A stretch of DNA of 64,000 nucleotides, taken from JAOUEA01 sp963825635 (GTDB lineage: Bacteria; Actinomycetota; UBA4738; HRBIN12). A program made the position numbers and the translations under genes. Below the pieces are notes generated by a model. It ran no database searches. It saw only the letters and a program-made list of their open reading frames with translations, and had not been told where the DNA came from. The stretch is taken from the NCBI GenBank assembly GCA_963825635.1, contig CAWGTU010000001.1, positions 1,116,001 to 1,180,000 of the forward strand. Reading direction: 5' to 3'. This document shows, in pieces, positions 16,347 through 25,289 of this stretch (its first letter is position 1; each line of letters opens with the position of its first letter).

Positions 16347-17882
16347 ATGTACGGACGGGTGCTCGGGGTGACGGTGCTCGGGGTCGGGGGACACCTCGTG
16401 ACCGTCGAGGCCCACGTGGGTCGAGGGCTCCCCTCCCTCACGCTCACGGGGCTGCCGGGGGCAGCCGTGCGCGACGCGTGCGAGCGCATCCGTCCGGCTG
16501 TCGAGAGTCAAGGGCTCGAGTGGCCACTGCGACGCGTGGTCGTGAATCTCGCGCCCGGCACCCTGCGCAAGGAGGGTCCGGGGCTCGACCTCCCCGTCGC
16601 GGCGGGCATCCTGGCAGCCACCGCTCAGATCCCTGCCACGGCGCTCGGGCGATACGCGTTGGCCGGCGAACTCTCGCTGAAGGGCGAGCTGATGCCGACC
16701 CCAGGGGTCCTGTCGGTCGCGATCGCAGCGGCACGCGCGGGGCTCGAGGGGGTGATCGTGCCTCGCGTGAACGCGCTCGAGGCCACCCAGGTCGACCGGC
16801 TTCGCGTCGTGCAGGCGGCGACGCTCACCGATGTGGTGGGGTTCCTCAGGGGAACGTGGCAGCCGCCGGTGATCGACGAAGGGGTGCTCGAGGCTCCCGG
16901 GTCGGCTGAGGTCGACTTCGGCGACGTTCGAGGGCAGACACAGGCGCGCCGCGCCCTCGAGGTCGCCGCGGCCGGAGGCCACAACGTGCTGATGGTCGGC
17001 TCGCCAGGGGCTGGCAAGACGATGCTGGCGCGACGCATGACGACGATCCTGCCGAGCCTCGCCCGCGACGAATCGCTCGAGGCGACGCAGCTGCACTCGG
17101 TGGCGGGACTGCTTGCAGGGCGGGGGGTACTGCGGTCTCGCCCGTTCCGGGCACCCCACCATTCGATCTCGATGACCGGCTTGCTCGGAGGGGGTTCGTC
17201 GTACCTGCGACCCGGAGAGGCGTCGCTCGCGCACCATGGTGTTCTGTTCCTCGACGAGCTCACGGAGTTCCGTCGCGATGCGATCGAGGGGCTGCGCCAG
17301 CCCCTGGAGGACGGCCGCGTCGTCATCACCCGGGCGGTGGGGTCGGTCGAGTTCCCCGCGAGGTTCACACTGGTCGCCGCAGCGAACCCCTGCCCGTGCG
17401 GCTTCGAGGGTGACCAGCGGCGTCACTGCCGATGCCGGTCCGACCGTGTCGACCAGTACCGGCAGAAGCTCTCCGGCCCGCTCCTCGACCGCATCGACCT
17501 GCGATTGCGTGTGCCACGGCTCACGAAGCACGAGCTCATGGGGAGCGACCCGGGGGAGCCCTCGGCTTCGATCCGAGGCCGGGTCCAGGCCGCCCGCGAC
17601 CGTCAGCGGGCGCGGTGGGCAGATCTTTCCGTCGCGTGCAACGCGCATCTACCCGGCCCCGTCGCTCGACGCCGGGTGCGGCTCACCGCAGAGGCCGAGT
17701 CCACGCTCGGTGCCGCGGTCGACCAGCTGTGCCTCACCGGGCGCGGGTTCGACCGCGCGATCAAGGTCGCGCGCACGATCGCCGACCTCGACGCCGCAGA
17801 CATCGTGCAGACGGAGCACATCGCCGAGGCTCTCTCCTACCGTGACGGTGTCGTCCATGAGGGCCTGGCCCGTGCTGGCTGA
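16347..17882 (+). CDS. comM: YifB/ComM-family AAA+ ATPase (Mg-chelatase-like)
   Basis: ComM helicases support branch migration during natural transformation; the neighbouring dprA fits DNA uptake. N-terminal Lon-protease-like domain from MYGRVLGVTVLGVGG to about residue 190. AAA+ core with Walker A GSPGAGKTMLARRM, HHSISMTGLLGGGS, Walker B LFLDELTEFRRDAIEGLRQPLED and the Cys-rich insert NPCPCGFEGDQRRHCRC. C-terminal Mg-chelatase domain. Start ATG 16347 matches the family N-terminus (511 residues) and lies 8 nt after TAGCGT (16333-16338). Confidence 0.94.
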   Translation: MYGRVLGVTVLGVGGHLVTVEAHVGRGLPSLTLTGLPGAAVRDACERIRPAVESQGLEWPLRRVVVNLAPGTLRKEGPGLDLPVAAGILAATAQIPATALGRYALAGELSLKGELMPTPGVLSVAIAAARAGLEGVIVPRVNALEATQVDRLRVVQAATLTDVVGFLRGTWQPPVIDEGVLEAPGSAEVDFGDVRGQTQARRALEVAAAGGHNVLMVGSPGAGKTMLARRMTTILPSLARDESLEATQLHSVAGLLAGRGVLRSRPFRAPHHSISMTGLLGGGSSYLRPGEASLAHHGVLFLDELTEFRRDAIEGLRQPLEDGRVVITRAVGSVEFPARFTLVAAANPCPCGFEGDQRRHCRCRSDRVDQYRQKLSGPLLDRIDLRLRVPRLTKHELMGSDPGEPSASIRGRVQAARDRQRARWADLSVACNAHLPGPVARRRVRLTAEAESTLGAAVDQLCLTGRGFDRAIKVARTIADLDAADIVQTEHIAEALSYRDGVVHEGLARAG

Positions 17883-19038
17883 TGGGCGCCGGCCACGGCG
17901 CAGCGACGTGCCCAGGCGAGCGCTCGACGTGCCGCCGGGGTTCCCCGACGGCTACGCCGAAGGCTCCGGGGCACGCGCCGCCCTGCTGGTGCTCTCCGCG
18001 CTCCGGGGCATCAAGCCCTACCAGCTGCACGAGCTCGCGTGGGCGGAGGGCACGGCCGAGGCGAGCCTGGCAGCGATCCGTGCGGGGGCGGCCGGCAGCG
18101 AGGCGGATCAGGAGTGGGCGCGGCTGCTCGATCCTGCCGCGATCGAGCGTGAGGCAGGGCAGCACGCTGCACGATTCGTGACGCCGGTCGACGAAGAGTA
18201 CCTGCCGCAGTTCCTCGAGCTTCTGCACGACCCGCCCGTGGCCGTCTTCGTGGCCGGCCGCTCGCTCACCGATCTGCCCGATCGGGTCGCGATCGTGGGA
18301 GCGCGCAACTGCTCGCCGTCGGGCAACGAGATCGCCATGCGCATCGCGGCGGGCCTCGGTGGGGTGGGGGCGTGCGTCGTGAGCGGGGCGGCCCGGGGCA
18401 TCGACGCCGCCGCGCACCGCGGAGCTCTGCACGCGGCCGGTACCACCATCGCGGTCCTCGGTTCAGGGCACGACCTGCCCTATCCGAAAGGCAGCGCCGA
18501 ACTGGTCGCGCGCGTCGCAGCGTCCGGTGCCGTCGTGAGCGAGTACGCGCCAGGGGTGGTGGCGGAGCCGTTCCGGTTCCCGGCACGCAACCGGCTCGTG
18601 GCCGCACTCGGTCGCGCTCTGGTCGTCGTGGAAGGAGCTCACGGCAGCGGCTCGATGATCAGCGTCGATCACGCGCTCGACCTCGGCCGCGACATCTTCG
18701 CGGTGCCCGGACCGGTGACGAACCCCCTGGCCGAGGTGCCGCTCGCCCTGATCCGCGAAGGGGCCACCATGATCCGTGGGCCCGACGACCTGCTCGACGA
18801 CCTCGGGTACGCGTTCCGGCTCTCGGTCGAGCCGCCCCCGTCCCTGCTCGACGACGAGCGGGCGGTCTACCAGGCCCTCGGAGGCTCGGGACTCGCCGAC
18901 GCGATCTCGGCCGAGACCGGGTTGTCGCTTCCTGCCGTGACCACGATCCTGCTCACGCTCGAGCTGAAAGGCCTCGTGCGCACGGTCGGCGGGCGCTACG
19001 AACGCAGGCTCCCAGGGGGCACGAGCATCGTCCAGTGA
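17857..19038 (+). CDS. dprA: DNA-processing protein DprA
   Basis: Loads RecA onto incoming single-stranded DNA in transformation. Rossmann-like core: VAIVGARNCSPSGNE, VVSGAARGIDAAAHRGAL, TIAVLGSGHDLPYP, FPARNRLVAALGRALVVVEG and SGSMISVDHALDLGR. A winged-helix-like C-terminal segment (LLDDERAVYQAL onward) follows. Start ATG 17857 overlaps the comM end by 26 nt (393 residues). GTG 17872, 15 nt further in, is an alternative. Coupled to comM by overlap. Confidence 0.94.
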   Translation: MRAWPVLADGRRPRRSDVPRRALDVPPGFPDGYAEGSGARAALLVLSALRGIKPYQLHELAWAEGTAEASLAAIRAGAAGSEADQEWARLLDPAAIEREAGQHAARFVTPVDEEYLPQFLELLHDPPVAVFVAGRSLTDLPDRVAIVGARNCSPSGNEIAMRIAAGLGGVGACVVSGAARGIDAAAHRGALHAAGTTIAVLGSGHDLPYPKGSAELVARVAASGAVVSEYAPGVVAEPFRFPARNRLVAALGRALVVVEGAHGSGSMISVDHALDLGRDIFAVPGPVTNPLAEVPLALIREGATMIRGPDDLLDDLGYAFRLSVEPPPSLLDDERAVYQALGGSGLADAISAETGLSLPAVTTILLTLELKGLVRTVGGRYERRLPGGTSIVQ

Positions 19039-19150
19039 GCACCGAGCGCGTTCACCCGGGAAGCTTGCAGCCGCACCGTGCCGTTGGTAGACAAGGGCTG
19101 CCCGTGGCCCCGCCCGAGCCGACCGGGCCCTCCAGAGCCGAAAGGACGAT

Positions 19151-20092
19151 GTGCGCCCTGACGACGAGCTTCCCCCGTCCGAGGCCGAGCTGATCGACGC
19201 GTTCGCGTCGCACCTCGCGCTCGAACGTCACCTCTCGGTCCATACCGTCACCGCCTACCGGCGCGACCTTCTGCAACTCGCGACGTTCCTGCATCGCGGG
19301 GGAGAGTCGCTCGCCTCGGCCACGTATCCGCTGCTGCGGCGCTTCCTCGCGCAACAGCACACGCTCGGATACGCGCGTGCTTCCGTGGCTCGCAAGGTGG
19401 GTTCGATCCACACCTTCTATCGGTGGGCACTCGCCTCGGGCCGGGTCACCGACGATCCGTCGCTGTTGCTCGGGCGACCCAAGGTCGTGAACCGCTTGCC
19501 GACCGTGTTGAGGGCCGGCGAGGCAGCCGCGCTCGCGGAGGCGCCGGCAGCAGCCGACGGCGATGCCGTCGTGCGACCGGTCGATCGTGCCGTCGCCCTG
19601 CGCGACGTCGCGGCACTCGAGCTGATGTACGGCTCGGGGCTGCGCGTGGGCGAGGTCGCTGCCCTCTCGATCGACCGCATCGACCTCGATGGGCGGCGGG
19701 TCACGGTCATGGGCAAGGGGGCCAAGGAGCGAGGGGTGCCGATCTCCGACTACGCGGCAGAGGCGCTCGAGGCCTACCTGCGCGAGGGAAGGCCTCTGCT
19801 CGCCGCACAGGACGCCCGCGGGCTCTTCTTCAACCGTCGCCACAAGCCCTTCAGCTCCAGGGATATCCGTACGATGGTGGAACGATATGGCGGTACAGTG
19901 CTGCCGGGCCGGCGGGTGACGCCGCACACCCTGCGACACTCGTTCGCCACGCATCTTCTGGAAGGGGGAGCCGACATCCGAGCCGTGCAGGAACTCTTGG
20001 GGCACGCGAGCGTTGCGACCACGCAGCGGTACACGCACGTATCCCGGGCTCGGTTGTTCCAGGCCTACGAGCAGAGTCACCCGAGGGCCTGA
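19151..20092 (+). CDS. xerC: Tyrosine recombinase XerC
   Basis: Site-specific recombinase that resolves chromosome dimers at dif. N-terminal SAM-like DNA-binding domain, then the catalytic domain with R165 (YGSGLRVGEV), K189 (MGKGAKERG), H259 and R262 (TPHTLRHSFATHLL), H285 (LLGHASVATTQ) and nucleophile Y294 (QRYTHVS). All six active-site residues are present and 313 residues is full length. Conserved place between dprA and whiG; no phage genes nearby, so housekeeping rather than mobile-element integrase. Confidence 0.95.
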   Translation: MRPDDELPPSEAELIDAFASHLALERHLSVHTVTAYRRDLLQLATFLHRGGESLASATYPLLRRFLAQQHTLGYARASVARKVGSIHTFYRWALASGRVTDDPSLLLGRPKVVNRLPTVLRAGEAAALAEAPAAADGDAVVRPVDRAVALRDVAALELMYGSGLRVGEVAALSIDRIDLDGRRVTVMGKGAKERGVPISDYAAEALEAYLREGRPLLAAQDARGLFFNRRHKPFSSRDIRTMVERYGGTVLPGRRVTPHTLRHSFATHLLEGGADIRAVQELLGHASVATTQRYTHVSRARLFQAYEQSHPRA

Positions 20093-20095
20093 CTC

Positions 20096-20971
20096 GTGAC
20101 CCCCGCCAAGAAGACGGCCACGAAGACGCCGGCCAAGCCTGCCGGGAAGGCCGTCGCGAAGTCCCGTGCCAAGACCGTGGCGTTCGACCCCACCGTGACG
20201 ATCCCGCCGCACGTCGATGACGAGCTCGGACAGCATTGGCATCGCTTCAAGAGCACGGGCGAGGAGGAGGCCCGCGAGAAGCTCATCCTTCACTATGCGC
20301 CGCTCGTGAAGTACGTGGCGAGCAGGGTCGCGACCGGTCTTCCTGCCAGCGTGGAACAGGCCGACCTCGTGAGCTATGGCATGTTCGGTTTGATCGACGC
20401 CCTCACGAAGTTCGAACCGGGGCGGGGCAACAAGTTCGAGACCTACGCGATCCCGCGCATCAAGGGCGCGATCATCGACGAGTTGCGCGCGATGGACTGG
20501 GTCCCGCGGTCGATCCGCTTCAAGGCGCGCGAGATCGAGAAGGCCCACACCGATCTCGAGTCGATGCTGAAGCGGCAACCCACCGAGCAGGAGATGGCGG
20601 AGCGCCTGGGCATCACCCGTCGCGAGCTGCACGACGTCGTCTCGCAGATCTCGTTCGTCTCCGTGCTCGCCCTCGACGAACTCGTCTCGGTCGGGGCCGA
20701 CCGCGGGGAACAGGTCTCGCTGATCGACACGCTCGCCGACCGCGGCATCGACCCGACGTCGGGCGTCGAGTCGCAGGAGACCCGCGGTCTGTTGGCCGCC
20801 GCGATCAACGAGCTCTCGGAGCGCGAGAAGATCGTCGTCACGCTCTACTACTTCGAGGGGCTCACGCTCGCCGAGATCGGCCAGATCCTCGGTGTCACCG
20901 AGTCCCGGGTCTGCCAGATCCACACGAAGGCGGTCGGCGGGCTGCGGGGTCAGCTCACCGAGGTCGAGTAG
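20096..20971 (+). CDS. whiG: RNA polymerase sigma factor, WhiG/FliA type, with Lys/Ala-rich N-terminus
   Basis: Sigma-28-family factor. Region 2 KLILHYAPLVKYVASRVATGL...QADLVSYGMFGLIDALTKFEPGRGNKFETYAIPRIKGAIIDELRAMDWVPRS, region 3 EIEKAHTDLESMLKRQPTEQEMAERLGI and region 4 LSEREKIVVTLYYFEGLTLAEIGQILGVTESRVCQIHTKAV are complete. In Streptomyces the same locus (near rpsB) carries whiG, which starts sporulation; no flagellar genes are seen here. Unusual is the N-terminus: about 26 residues of Ala/Lys/Thr/Pro (AKKTATKTPAKPAGKAVAK), like a histone-H1 tail. An alternative GTG at 20177 would remove it. It begins 3 nt after xerC. Confidence 0.9.
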   Translation: MTPAKKTATKTPAKPAGKAVAKSRAKTVAFDPTVTIPPHVDDELGQHWHRFKSTGEEEAREKLILHYAPLVKYVASRVATGLPASVEQADLVSYGMFGLIDALTKFEPGRGNKFETYAIPRIKGAIIDELRAMDWVPRSIRFKAREIEKAHTDLESMLKRQPTEQEMAERLGITRRELHDVVSQISFVSVLALDELVSVGADRGEQVSLIDTLADRGIDPTSGVESQETRGLLAAAINELSEREKIVVTLYYFEGLTLAEIGQILGVTESRVCQIHTKAVGGLRGQLTEVE

Positions 20972-21048
20972 CCCCCTCCCTCGCCGATCCCACCGTTCTG
21001 TGACCTGCGTCACGGTGCTCGCGGCATGATGTGGATAGCGTCGCCGTC

Positions 21049-21555
21049 ATGCGGACCCGCCGATCGTTCTTCACGAGTTGGTTGCTCCTCACCACCTCGG
21101 TCGTCGGGCTCGCCGTCTCGCCGGCCGTCGCGGCCGGAACCTGGAGCTGGCCCGTCGAGGGTCCGGTGATCCGCGGGTTCGATCCCCCCGACTCGCCGTA
21201 CGGATCTGGGCACCGCGGCATCGACATCGCGGCCCCGGCCGGGAGCGTCGCGGTTGCCCCGGCCGACGGCACGGTCGCCTTCGCCGGTCAGGTCGGGGGT
21301 CGTCTCTTCCTCACGATCGATCATGGTGGCGGCGTCGAGTCCACGTTCTCCTGGGTGGCGAGCCTCGAGGTCCGTCGTGGTGACGTCGTGCGACCGGGGC
21401 AGCCGGTGGCTCGCACCGGCGGCGGTCACACCGGTGACACGATCCCCAACCTGCACTTCGGGGTGAGGCTCGACGACGCGTACGTCGATCCCCTCGTATA
21501 CCTCGCGTCCATCGATGTCAGCGCCCTGATCAGGCTCGCGCCGCTCGCCGCCTGA
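21049..21555 (+). CDS. Secreted M23 (LytM) domain protein, probably catalytically degenerate
   Basis: Sec signal peptide at the N-terminus (MRTRRSFFTSWLLLTTS, cleavage near AVAAG) followed by a single M23 domain; 168 residues. The zinc ligands HxxxD in GHRGIDIAAPAG and the last His in NLHFGV remain. In active LytM enzymes there is a His in the YAHL segment and another in PHLHF; here these read FSWV and PNLHF, so both non-ligand catalytic histidines are missing. It may act as a cell-wall-binding or amidase-activating factor. TAGCGT at 21036-21041 sits 7 nt before the ATG. The place between whiG and rpsB is conserved in actinobacteria. Confidence 0.88.
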   Translation: MRTRRSFFTSWLLLTTSVVGLAVSPAVAAGTWSWPVEGPVIRGFDPPDSPYGSGHRGIDIAAPAGSVAVAPADGTVAFAGQVGGRLFLTIDHGGGVESTFSWVASLEVRRGDVVRPGQPVARTGGGHTGDTIPNLHFGVRLDDAYVDPLVYLASIDVSALIRLAPLAA

Positions 21556-21601
21556 TCTCGTCGGCGTGTCCCCCCCGCCCGGCGTTTAGGATGGCGCGGC
21601 C

Positions 21602-23140
21602 GTGCTGACCTCCCTCGTGCGTCTCGTGTCGTCGCGCCGTGCCCGTCGCACGGTGGCAGCCGCGGTGTGCGCGCCCGTCCTGCTCGGTGCCGGCGTCGCC
21701 GCCGGCCAGGTCGCAGGCGCCTGGACCGAGTTCCAGGGAGGGCCGTCGAAGACCGGCGTCGCGACCGACGGCCCCGTCCCCGGATACCGCCGGGCGTGGA
21801 GCACTCCGTTCGACCCGGGTGGTCCCGGCGACCGCTTCGGTCTCTCGGCGCCTGTGATCGCCGGCGACGTCGCGGTGGCGGTCGGTCCCGACGCGGTGAT
21901 CGGCGTCGACCTCGGCTCGGGTGAGCAGACGTTCGCGGTGGATCGCGCCGTCGGTCCCTCGGTGCCGGCAGCCGTGGCCCCGCTCGGCGACGGGACGGCG
22001 GTCGTGTACACGGAAGGATGGGGCGAAGGCCCGCCTCCCGCACCCGGCTCCGAGGTCAGCCCAACCGCGTCGGTGAGCCCGGCGACCATCGCCGACGGAG
22101 CTGGCGATGGTCCCGTCGATTCCGACCTTGCCGCGTTCGATCTGGGGAGTCAGGAGCGGCTGTGGCCACCGGTGCCGCTCGATGGCGTGAGCCGAACGGG
22201 GGTCACCGTCGACGAAGGGTCGGCGTTCGTCGGCGTGAACGGCGGCTCGGTGATCTCCGTCGATCTCGCCGACGGGAGCGTCGAGTGGCGTCGCGAGCTC
22301 GACGCGATGCTCGTCACGCCGATCACCGTGATCGATGCGACGGTGCTCGTCGGCCTGCAGGGCGACGGCGACACCCAGCCCGTCGTCGTGGCGCTCGAGG
22401 CGGGCACCGGCGAGGAGCGATGGCGCCACGAGCCCTCGGCTCGGTCATCCGTCGTCTCGGCGATCTCAGCCGACCAGGGGAGCGCCTTCGCGATCTTCGC
22501 GGGCCTGTCGGAGACATCGGTCGTCGCGCTCGACCTCGCCGACGGGACCCAACGCTGGAGCCGCCGTGTGAACGCCACGTTCGACGTGATCGCGCCCCCC
22601 GTCGTGGGGGCGGAGACGGTCTTCGTGACGGACCTGATCGGACACACCCGCGCACTCGATGCCGGCACGGGGCAGCAACGGTGGGACTTCGCGCAGAACG
22701 CGCCCGTGTTCCGGAGCGTGCCGGTGCTCGTCGGGGCGCACCTGCTGGTGCCGACCCTCGAGGGTGAGCTCGCCGCGATCGACGCCGAGACCGGCGAGCT
22801 GGTGTGGCGCCTGCAGGCGGACGGCGCGCCGATCCGCTCGATCGCTGCGGCGGGTGATGTGCTCGTGACGGTGCGCGGCGCCGATCGATCGGGGCTCGAG
22901 GGGTTCGAGCACGACCCCGGCGCGGCACTCGTCCGTGAGGCTTCGCCGACCACGCTCGCCGCGGGACGTATGGTCGGCGCGATCGCGATCGCGGCCATCC
23001 CGCTCCTGGTGGTCGTGCTCCTGCTCGGGCGGATGCTCGTCACTCGCATGGGCCCGGCGTTCCCGGGCGACGACGAGCAGGTGTCCGAAGACGGCGAACA
23101 GGTCGTCGACCCGTGGGAAGCCGAGGATCCCACCCCGTGA
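21602..23140 (+). CDS. Membrane-anchored PQQ-like beta-propeller protein
   Basis: 512 residues. N-terminal signal/anchor (residues 15-38), then repeated propeller blades with the W/G pattern of PQQ_2 repeats (for example GSVEWRRELDAMLV, GEERWRHEPSA, GTQRWSRRVNA, GQQRWDFAQNA, GELVWRLQADG). A C-terminal transmembrane helix (RMVGAIAIAAIPLLVVVLLLG) ends in an acidic cytoplasmic tail. It lacks dehydrogenase active-site features, so is better seen as a BamB-like scaffold than an enzyme. Its stop overlaps the GTG of the next membrane protein, so the two are translationally coupled. TAGGAT (21587-21592) is 9 nt before the start. Confidence 0.85.
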   Translation: MLTSLVRLVSSRRARRTVAAAVCAPVLLGAGVAAGQVAGAWTEFQGGPSKTGVATDGPVPGYRRAWSTPFDPGGPGDRFGLSAPVIAGDVAVAVGPDAVIGVDLGSGEQTFAVDRAVGPSVPAAVAPLGDGTAVVYTEGWGEGPPPAPGSEVSPTASVSPATIADGAGDGPVDSDLAAFDLGSQERLWPPVPLDGVSRTGVTVDEGSAFVGVNGGSVISVDLADGSVEWRRELDAMLVTPITVIDATVLVGLQGDGDTQPVVVALEAGTGEERWRHEPSARSSVVSAISADQGSAFAIFAGLSETSVVALDLADGTQRWSRRVNATFDVIAPPVVGAETVFVTDLIGHTRALDAGTGQQRWDFAQNAPVFRSVPVLVGAHLLVPTLEGELAAIDAETGELVWRLQADGAPIRSIAAAGDVLVTVRGADRSGLEGFEHDPGAALVREASPTTLAAGRMVGAIAIAAIPLLVVVLLLGRMLVTRMGPAFPGDDEQVSEDGEQVVDPWEAEDPTP

Positions 23141-24102
23141 CGAACAAGAACAGGCGCTCGAAGCCTCGCGACCGTAACGACGGGCATCGTTCCGCGCCGC
23201 CGGCCTCACGCGGGGCCGAGCCGGCACCACGGAGAGGGCTGCTCGACTCGCTCTTCTCGCCGCGGGTCGGCTCGACCTCGATGCCCAGCATCCGCGCGTC
23301 GGCTGCTCGGGGCCTCGCCGTCGTCGCGGGCACCCCGGTGATCGCGGTCGGGGCGGTGGCGGTCGTCGTCCTCGAATGGTTCGCGGCGCTGGCGCTCGGG
23401 TACGAGGGCCCGTTCGCGCTCTTCGTCAACGCCATGGGGTTGGCGCCGATCGGTACGAGCTTCGACGCCACGCTCTCCACGGCGCTGTTCGGCCTGCAGG
23501 GAGGGTTCTTCGCGATCCTCGGGTTCGTGGCGTTCCGGGCGATGGTGCAGGCGCTCCTCGTCGCGGCGATCGTGGAGGTCGTGCGCTCGGCCCCCCTCGG
23601 CCGGTGGACCCTGATACGGGCGCTCCGGACACTGCCGGCGGCCCTGGCGGTCAACATCGCCGGCATCGGATTGCTGACCCTGGCCAGCCTGCTGGGACCA
23701 CTGCTCGGTCCGGCCTTCGGGCTCCTGATCCAGATGGCCGCGCTCGTGGGCGGCGTCTACGTCTTGAGCTTCGCGCCGGTGATCGCGGCCGACGAGGGAC
23801 GCCGCCTCTCCGACGCGATGGGCCGGTCGGTGCGGGCGGCCCGCATGCCGGGGGCCGGCAACCTGACGCTCGCCGCGATCTACGTCGTCGCCTCGATCGC
23901 GATCCTGGTCGTGCCGGGCAAGCCCGGGTCCGATCTCGGCGTGAACCCGACCGTCGCGGCGTGGGTGATGGTGCTGATCGCCAACCTCCTCCACGTGGTG
24001 ATGCAGTCCATGGTGGTCTTCCGCTACCTGTCGGTGGCCGACGAGGTGCCCGACGCTGCTCCGAGACGGCAGGCGGCCCCTCGCTCTCGGTCCCGAGGCT
24101 GA
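23137..24102 (+). CDS. Polytopic membrane protein of unknown function
   Basis: 321 residues from the GTG overlapping the upstream stop (GTGA). A basic, polar N-terminus of ~50 residues is followed by about five hydrophobic segments. Examples are residues around VIAVGAVAVVVLEWF, GFFAILGFVAFRAMVQALLVAAIV, AVNIAGIGLLTLASLLGPLLG and LTLAAIYVVASIAILVV. No family recognised with confidence. The four-base overlap with the propeller gene suggests a two-subunit envelope complex. It precedes the rpsB promoter region. Confidence 0.75.
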   Translation: MTNKNRRSKPRDRNDGHRSAPPASRGAEPAPRRGLLDSLFSPRVGSTSMPSIRASAARGLAVVAGTPVIAVGAVAVVVLEWFAALALGYEGPFALFVNAMGLAPIGTSFDATLSTALFGLQGGFFAILGFVAFRAMVQALLVAAIVEVVRSAPLGRWTLIRALRTLPAALAVNIAGIGLLTLASLLGPLLGPAFGLLIQMAALVGGVYVLSFAPVIAADEGRRLSDAMGRSVRAARMPGAGNLTLAAIYVVASIAILVVPGKPGSDLGVNPTVAAWVMVLIANLLHVVMQSMVVFRYLSVADEVPDAAPRRQAAPRSRSRG

Positions 24103-24118
24103 TCGCACCGGGTCCCCG

Positions 24119-24272
24119 GTCGACGAGGGAACGCCGCTGCTAGACTCCTCGCGCCGGCGCAACTGCGCCGAGCTCACACGTTCGGGGACCGCATCGCCGG
24201 GGTCCCGCGCCTCAAGGCGGGCCGGCGACGGGACGATCCGGGCGGAGGACTGAAACCGAGAAGGAGGCCCCC
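24119..24272 (+). promoter_or_regulatory. rpsB promoter and structured 5' leader
   Basis: The 170-nt gap before rpsB holds a -35-like GTCGAC (24119-24124), 16 nt spacer and -10 TAGACT (24141-24146). The predicted leader of ~125 nt contains three stem-loops: CGGCGC/GCGCCG (24155-24170), GGGACC/GGTCCC (24185-24206) and CGCC/GGCG (24208-24219). It ends in a strong ribosome-binding site AAGGAGG (24262-24268). Leaders of uS2 operons are autoregulated by uS2 in other bacteria; such control is only an inference here. Confidence 0.5.
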
Positions 24273-25289
24273 GTGCCTGTCGTGACCAGGCGGGAGCTCC
24301 TCGAAGCGGGCGTGCACTTCGGCCACCAGACCCGTCGGTGGAACCCGAAGATGCAGCGATTCCTCTACGGGGAGCGTTCCGGCATCTACATCATCGACCT
24401 CGAGAAGTCCCTCGCGGGACTCGAGGAGACCCACGAGTTCGTGCAGGGCCTCGGCCGTCGGCGCGGCATCGTGCTGTTCATCGGGACGAAGAAGCAGGTC
24501 CAGGAAGTCGTGCAGGACCACGCGACCCGCATCGGCATGCCGTACGTGAACCACCGTTGGCTCGGCGGCATGCTCACGAACTTCACGACCATCTCCAAGC
24601 GACTGCTCCGTTTGCGCGAGTTGCACGAGATGGAGCGCACCGGCGCCCTCGACTACCTCCCCAAGAAAGAGGCGATCAGGTTGCGCCACGAGCGCGACAA
24701 GCTGACGCGAAACCTGGGGGGCATCCAGGACCTCGAGCGCCTTCCCGACGCCGTCTTCGTCATCGACACGAAGAAGGAGCACATCGCCGTCAACGAGGCC
24801 AGGAAGCTGGGCATCCCCGTGATCGCGATCGTCGACACGAACTGCGACCCCGACGAGGTCGACTACGCGATCCCGGGCAACGACGACGCGATCCGGGCCG
24901 TGAGCCTCGTGGCCCGCGTGGTTGCCGATGCTCTGGCCGAGGGGTACGGCATGGCCAAGGACGAGGACGTCGAGCGCGTCACCGCCCGCTCGACCGCGCC
25001 GGCGCCGGCCGGGCCGCGCTCCACGGCTGCTCCCGCGAGGGTCGAGGAGTCCGAGACGCCGTCACCCGAGGATGCCGCCGCGATCGCCGCGAGCACGGTG
25101 TTCGAGCCCGACGCGCCCGAGACCGCTGCAACCGAGGGGGCCGACGAGCCGATGGCCCCGGAGGCGACCGAGGCCGAAGTGCCGGCCGAGATCGCGGAGG
25201 ACACCTCGGCAGCCGGCGTCCCCGTGGTGACCGATCCCGTCGAAGCCGTGGCCCCTGTCGTCGCAGACACCCCCGAGGAGCCGACATGA
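24273..25289 (+). CDS. rpsB: Ribosomal protein uS2 with acidic C-terminal extension
   Basis: Small-subunit protein uS2. Core motifs: MPVVTRRELLEAGVHFGHQT, RWNPKMQRFLYGER, GIVLFIGTKKQ, VNHRWLGGMLTNFTTI and GIPVIAIVDTNCDPDEVDYAIPGNDDAIR. The core ends near residue 232. The other ~105 residues are a low-complexity, strongly acidic Ala/Pro/Glu/Thr tail. GTG start behind an AAGGAGG site. Its TGA overlaps the tsf ATG (ATGA). Confidence 0.96.
   Translation: MPVVTRRELLEAGVHFGHQTRRWNPKMQRFLYGERSGIYIIDLEKSLAGLEETHEFVQGLGRRRGIVLFIGTKKQVQEVVQDHATRIGMPYVNHRWLGGMLTNFTTISKRLLRLRELHEMERTGALDYLPKKEAIRLRHERDKLTRNLGGIQDLERLPDAVFVIDTKKEHIAVNEARKLGIPVIAIVDTNCDPDEVDYAIPGNDDAIRAVSLVARVVADALAEGYGMAKDEDVERVTARSTAPAPAGPRSTAAPARVEESETPSPEDAAAIAASTVFEPDAPETAATEGADEPMAPEATEAEVPAEIAEDTSAAGVPVVTDPVEAVAPVVADTPEEPT

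Noticed and set aside
19151..20092. xerC as a phage or integron integrase
   Set aside because: It lies in the conserved dprA-xerC-whiG order, with no attachment repeats, excisionase or cargo genes nearby.
19052..21013. Long minus-strand frame opposite xerC and whiG
   Set aside because: Complement of two well-identified genes; no motif or upstream signal supports it.
24119..24272. Riboswitch or T-box before rpsB
   Set aside because: Only simple short hairpins are present; no T-box specifier or antiterminator pattern and no known aptamer core recognised.
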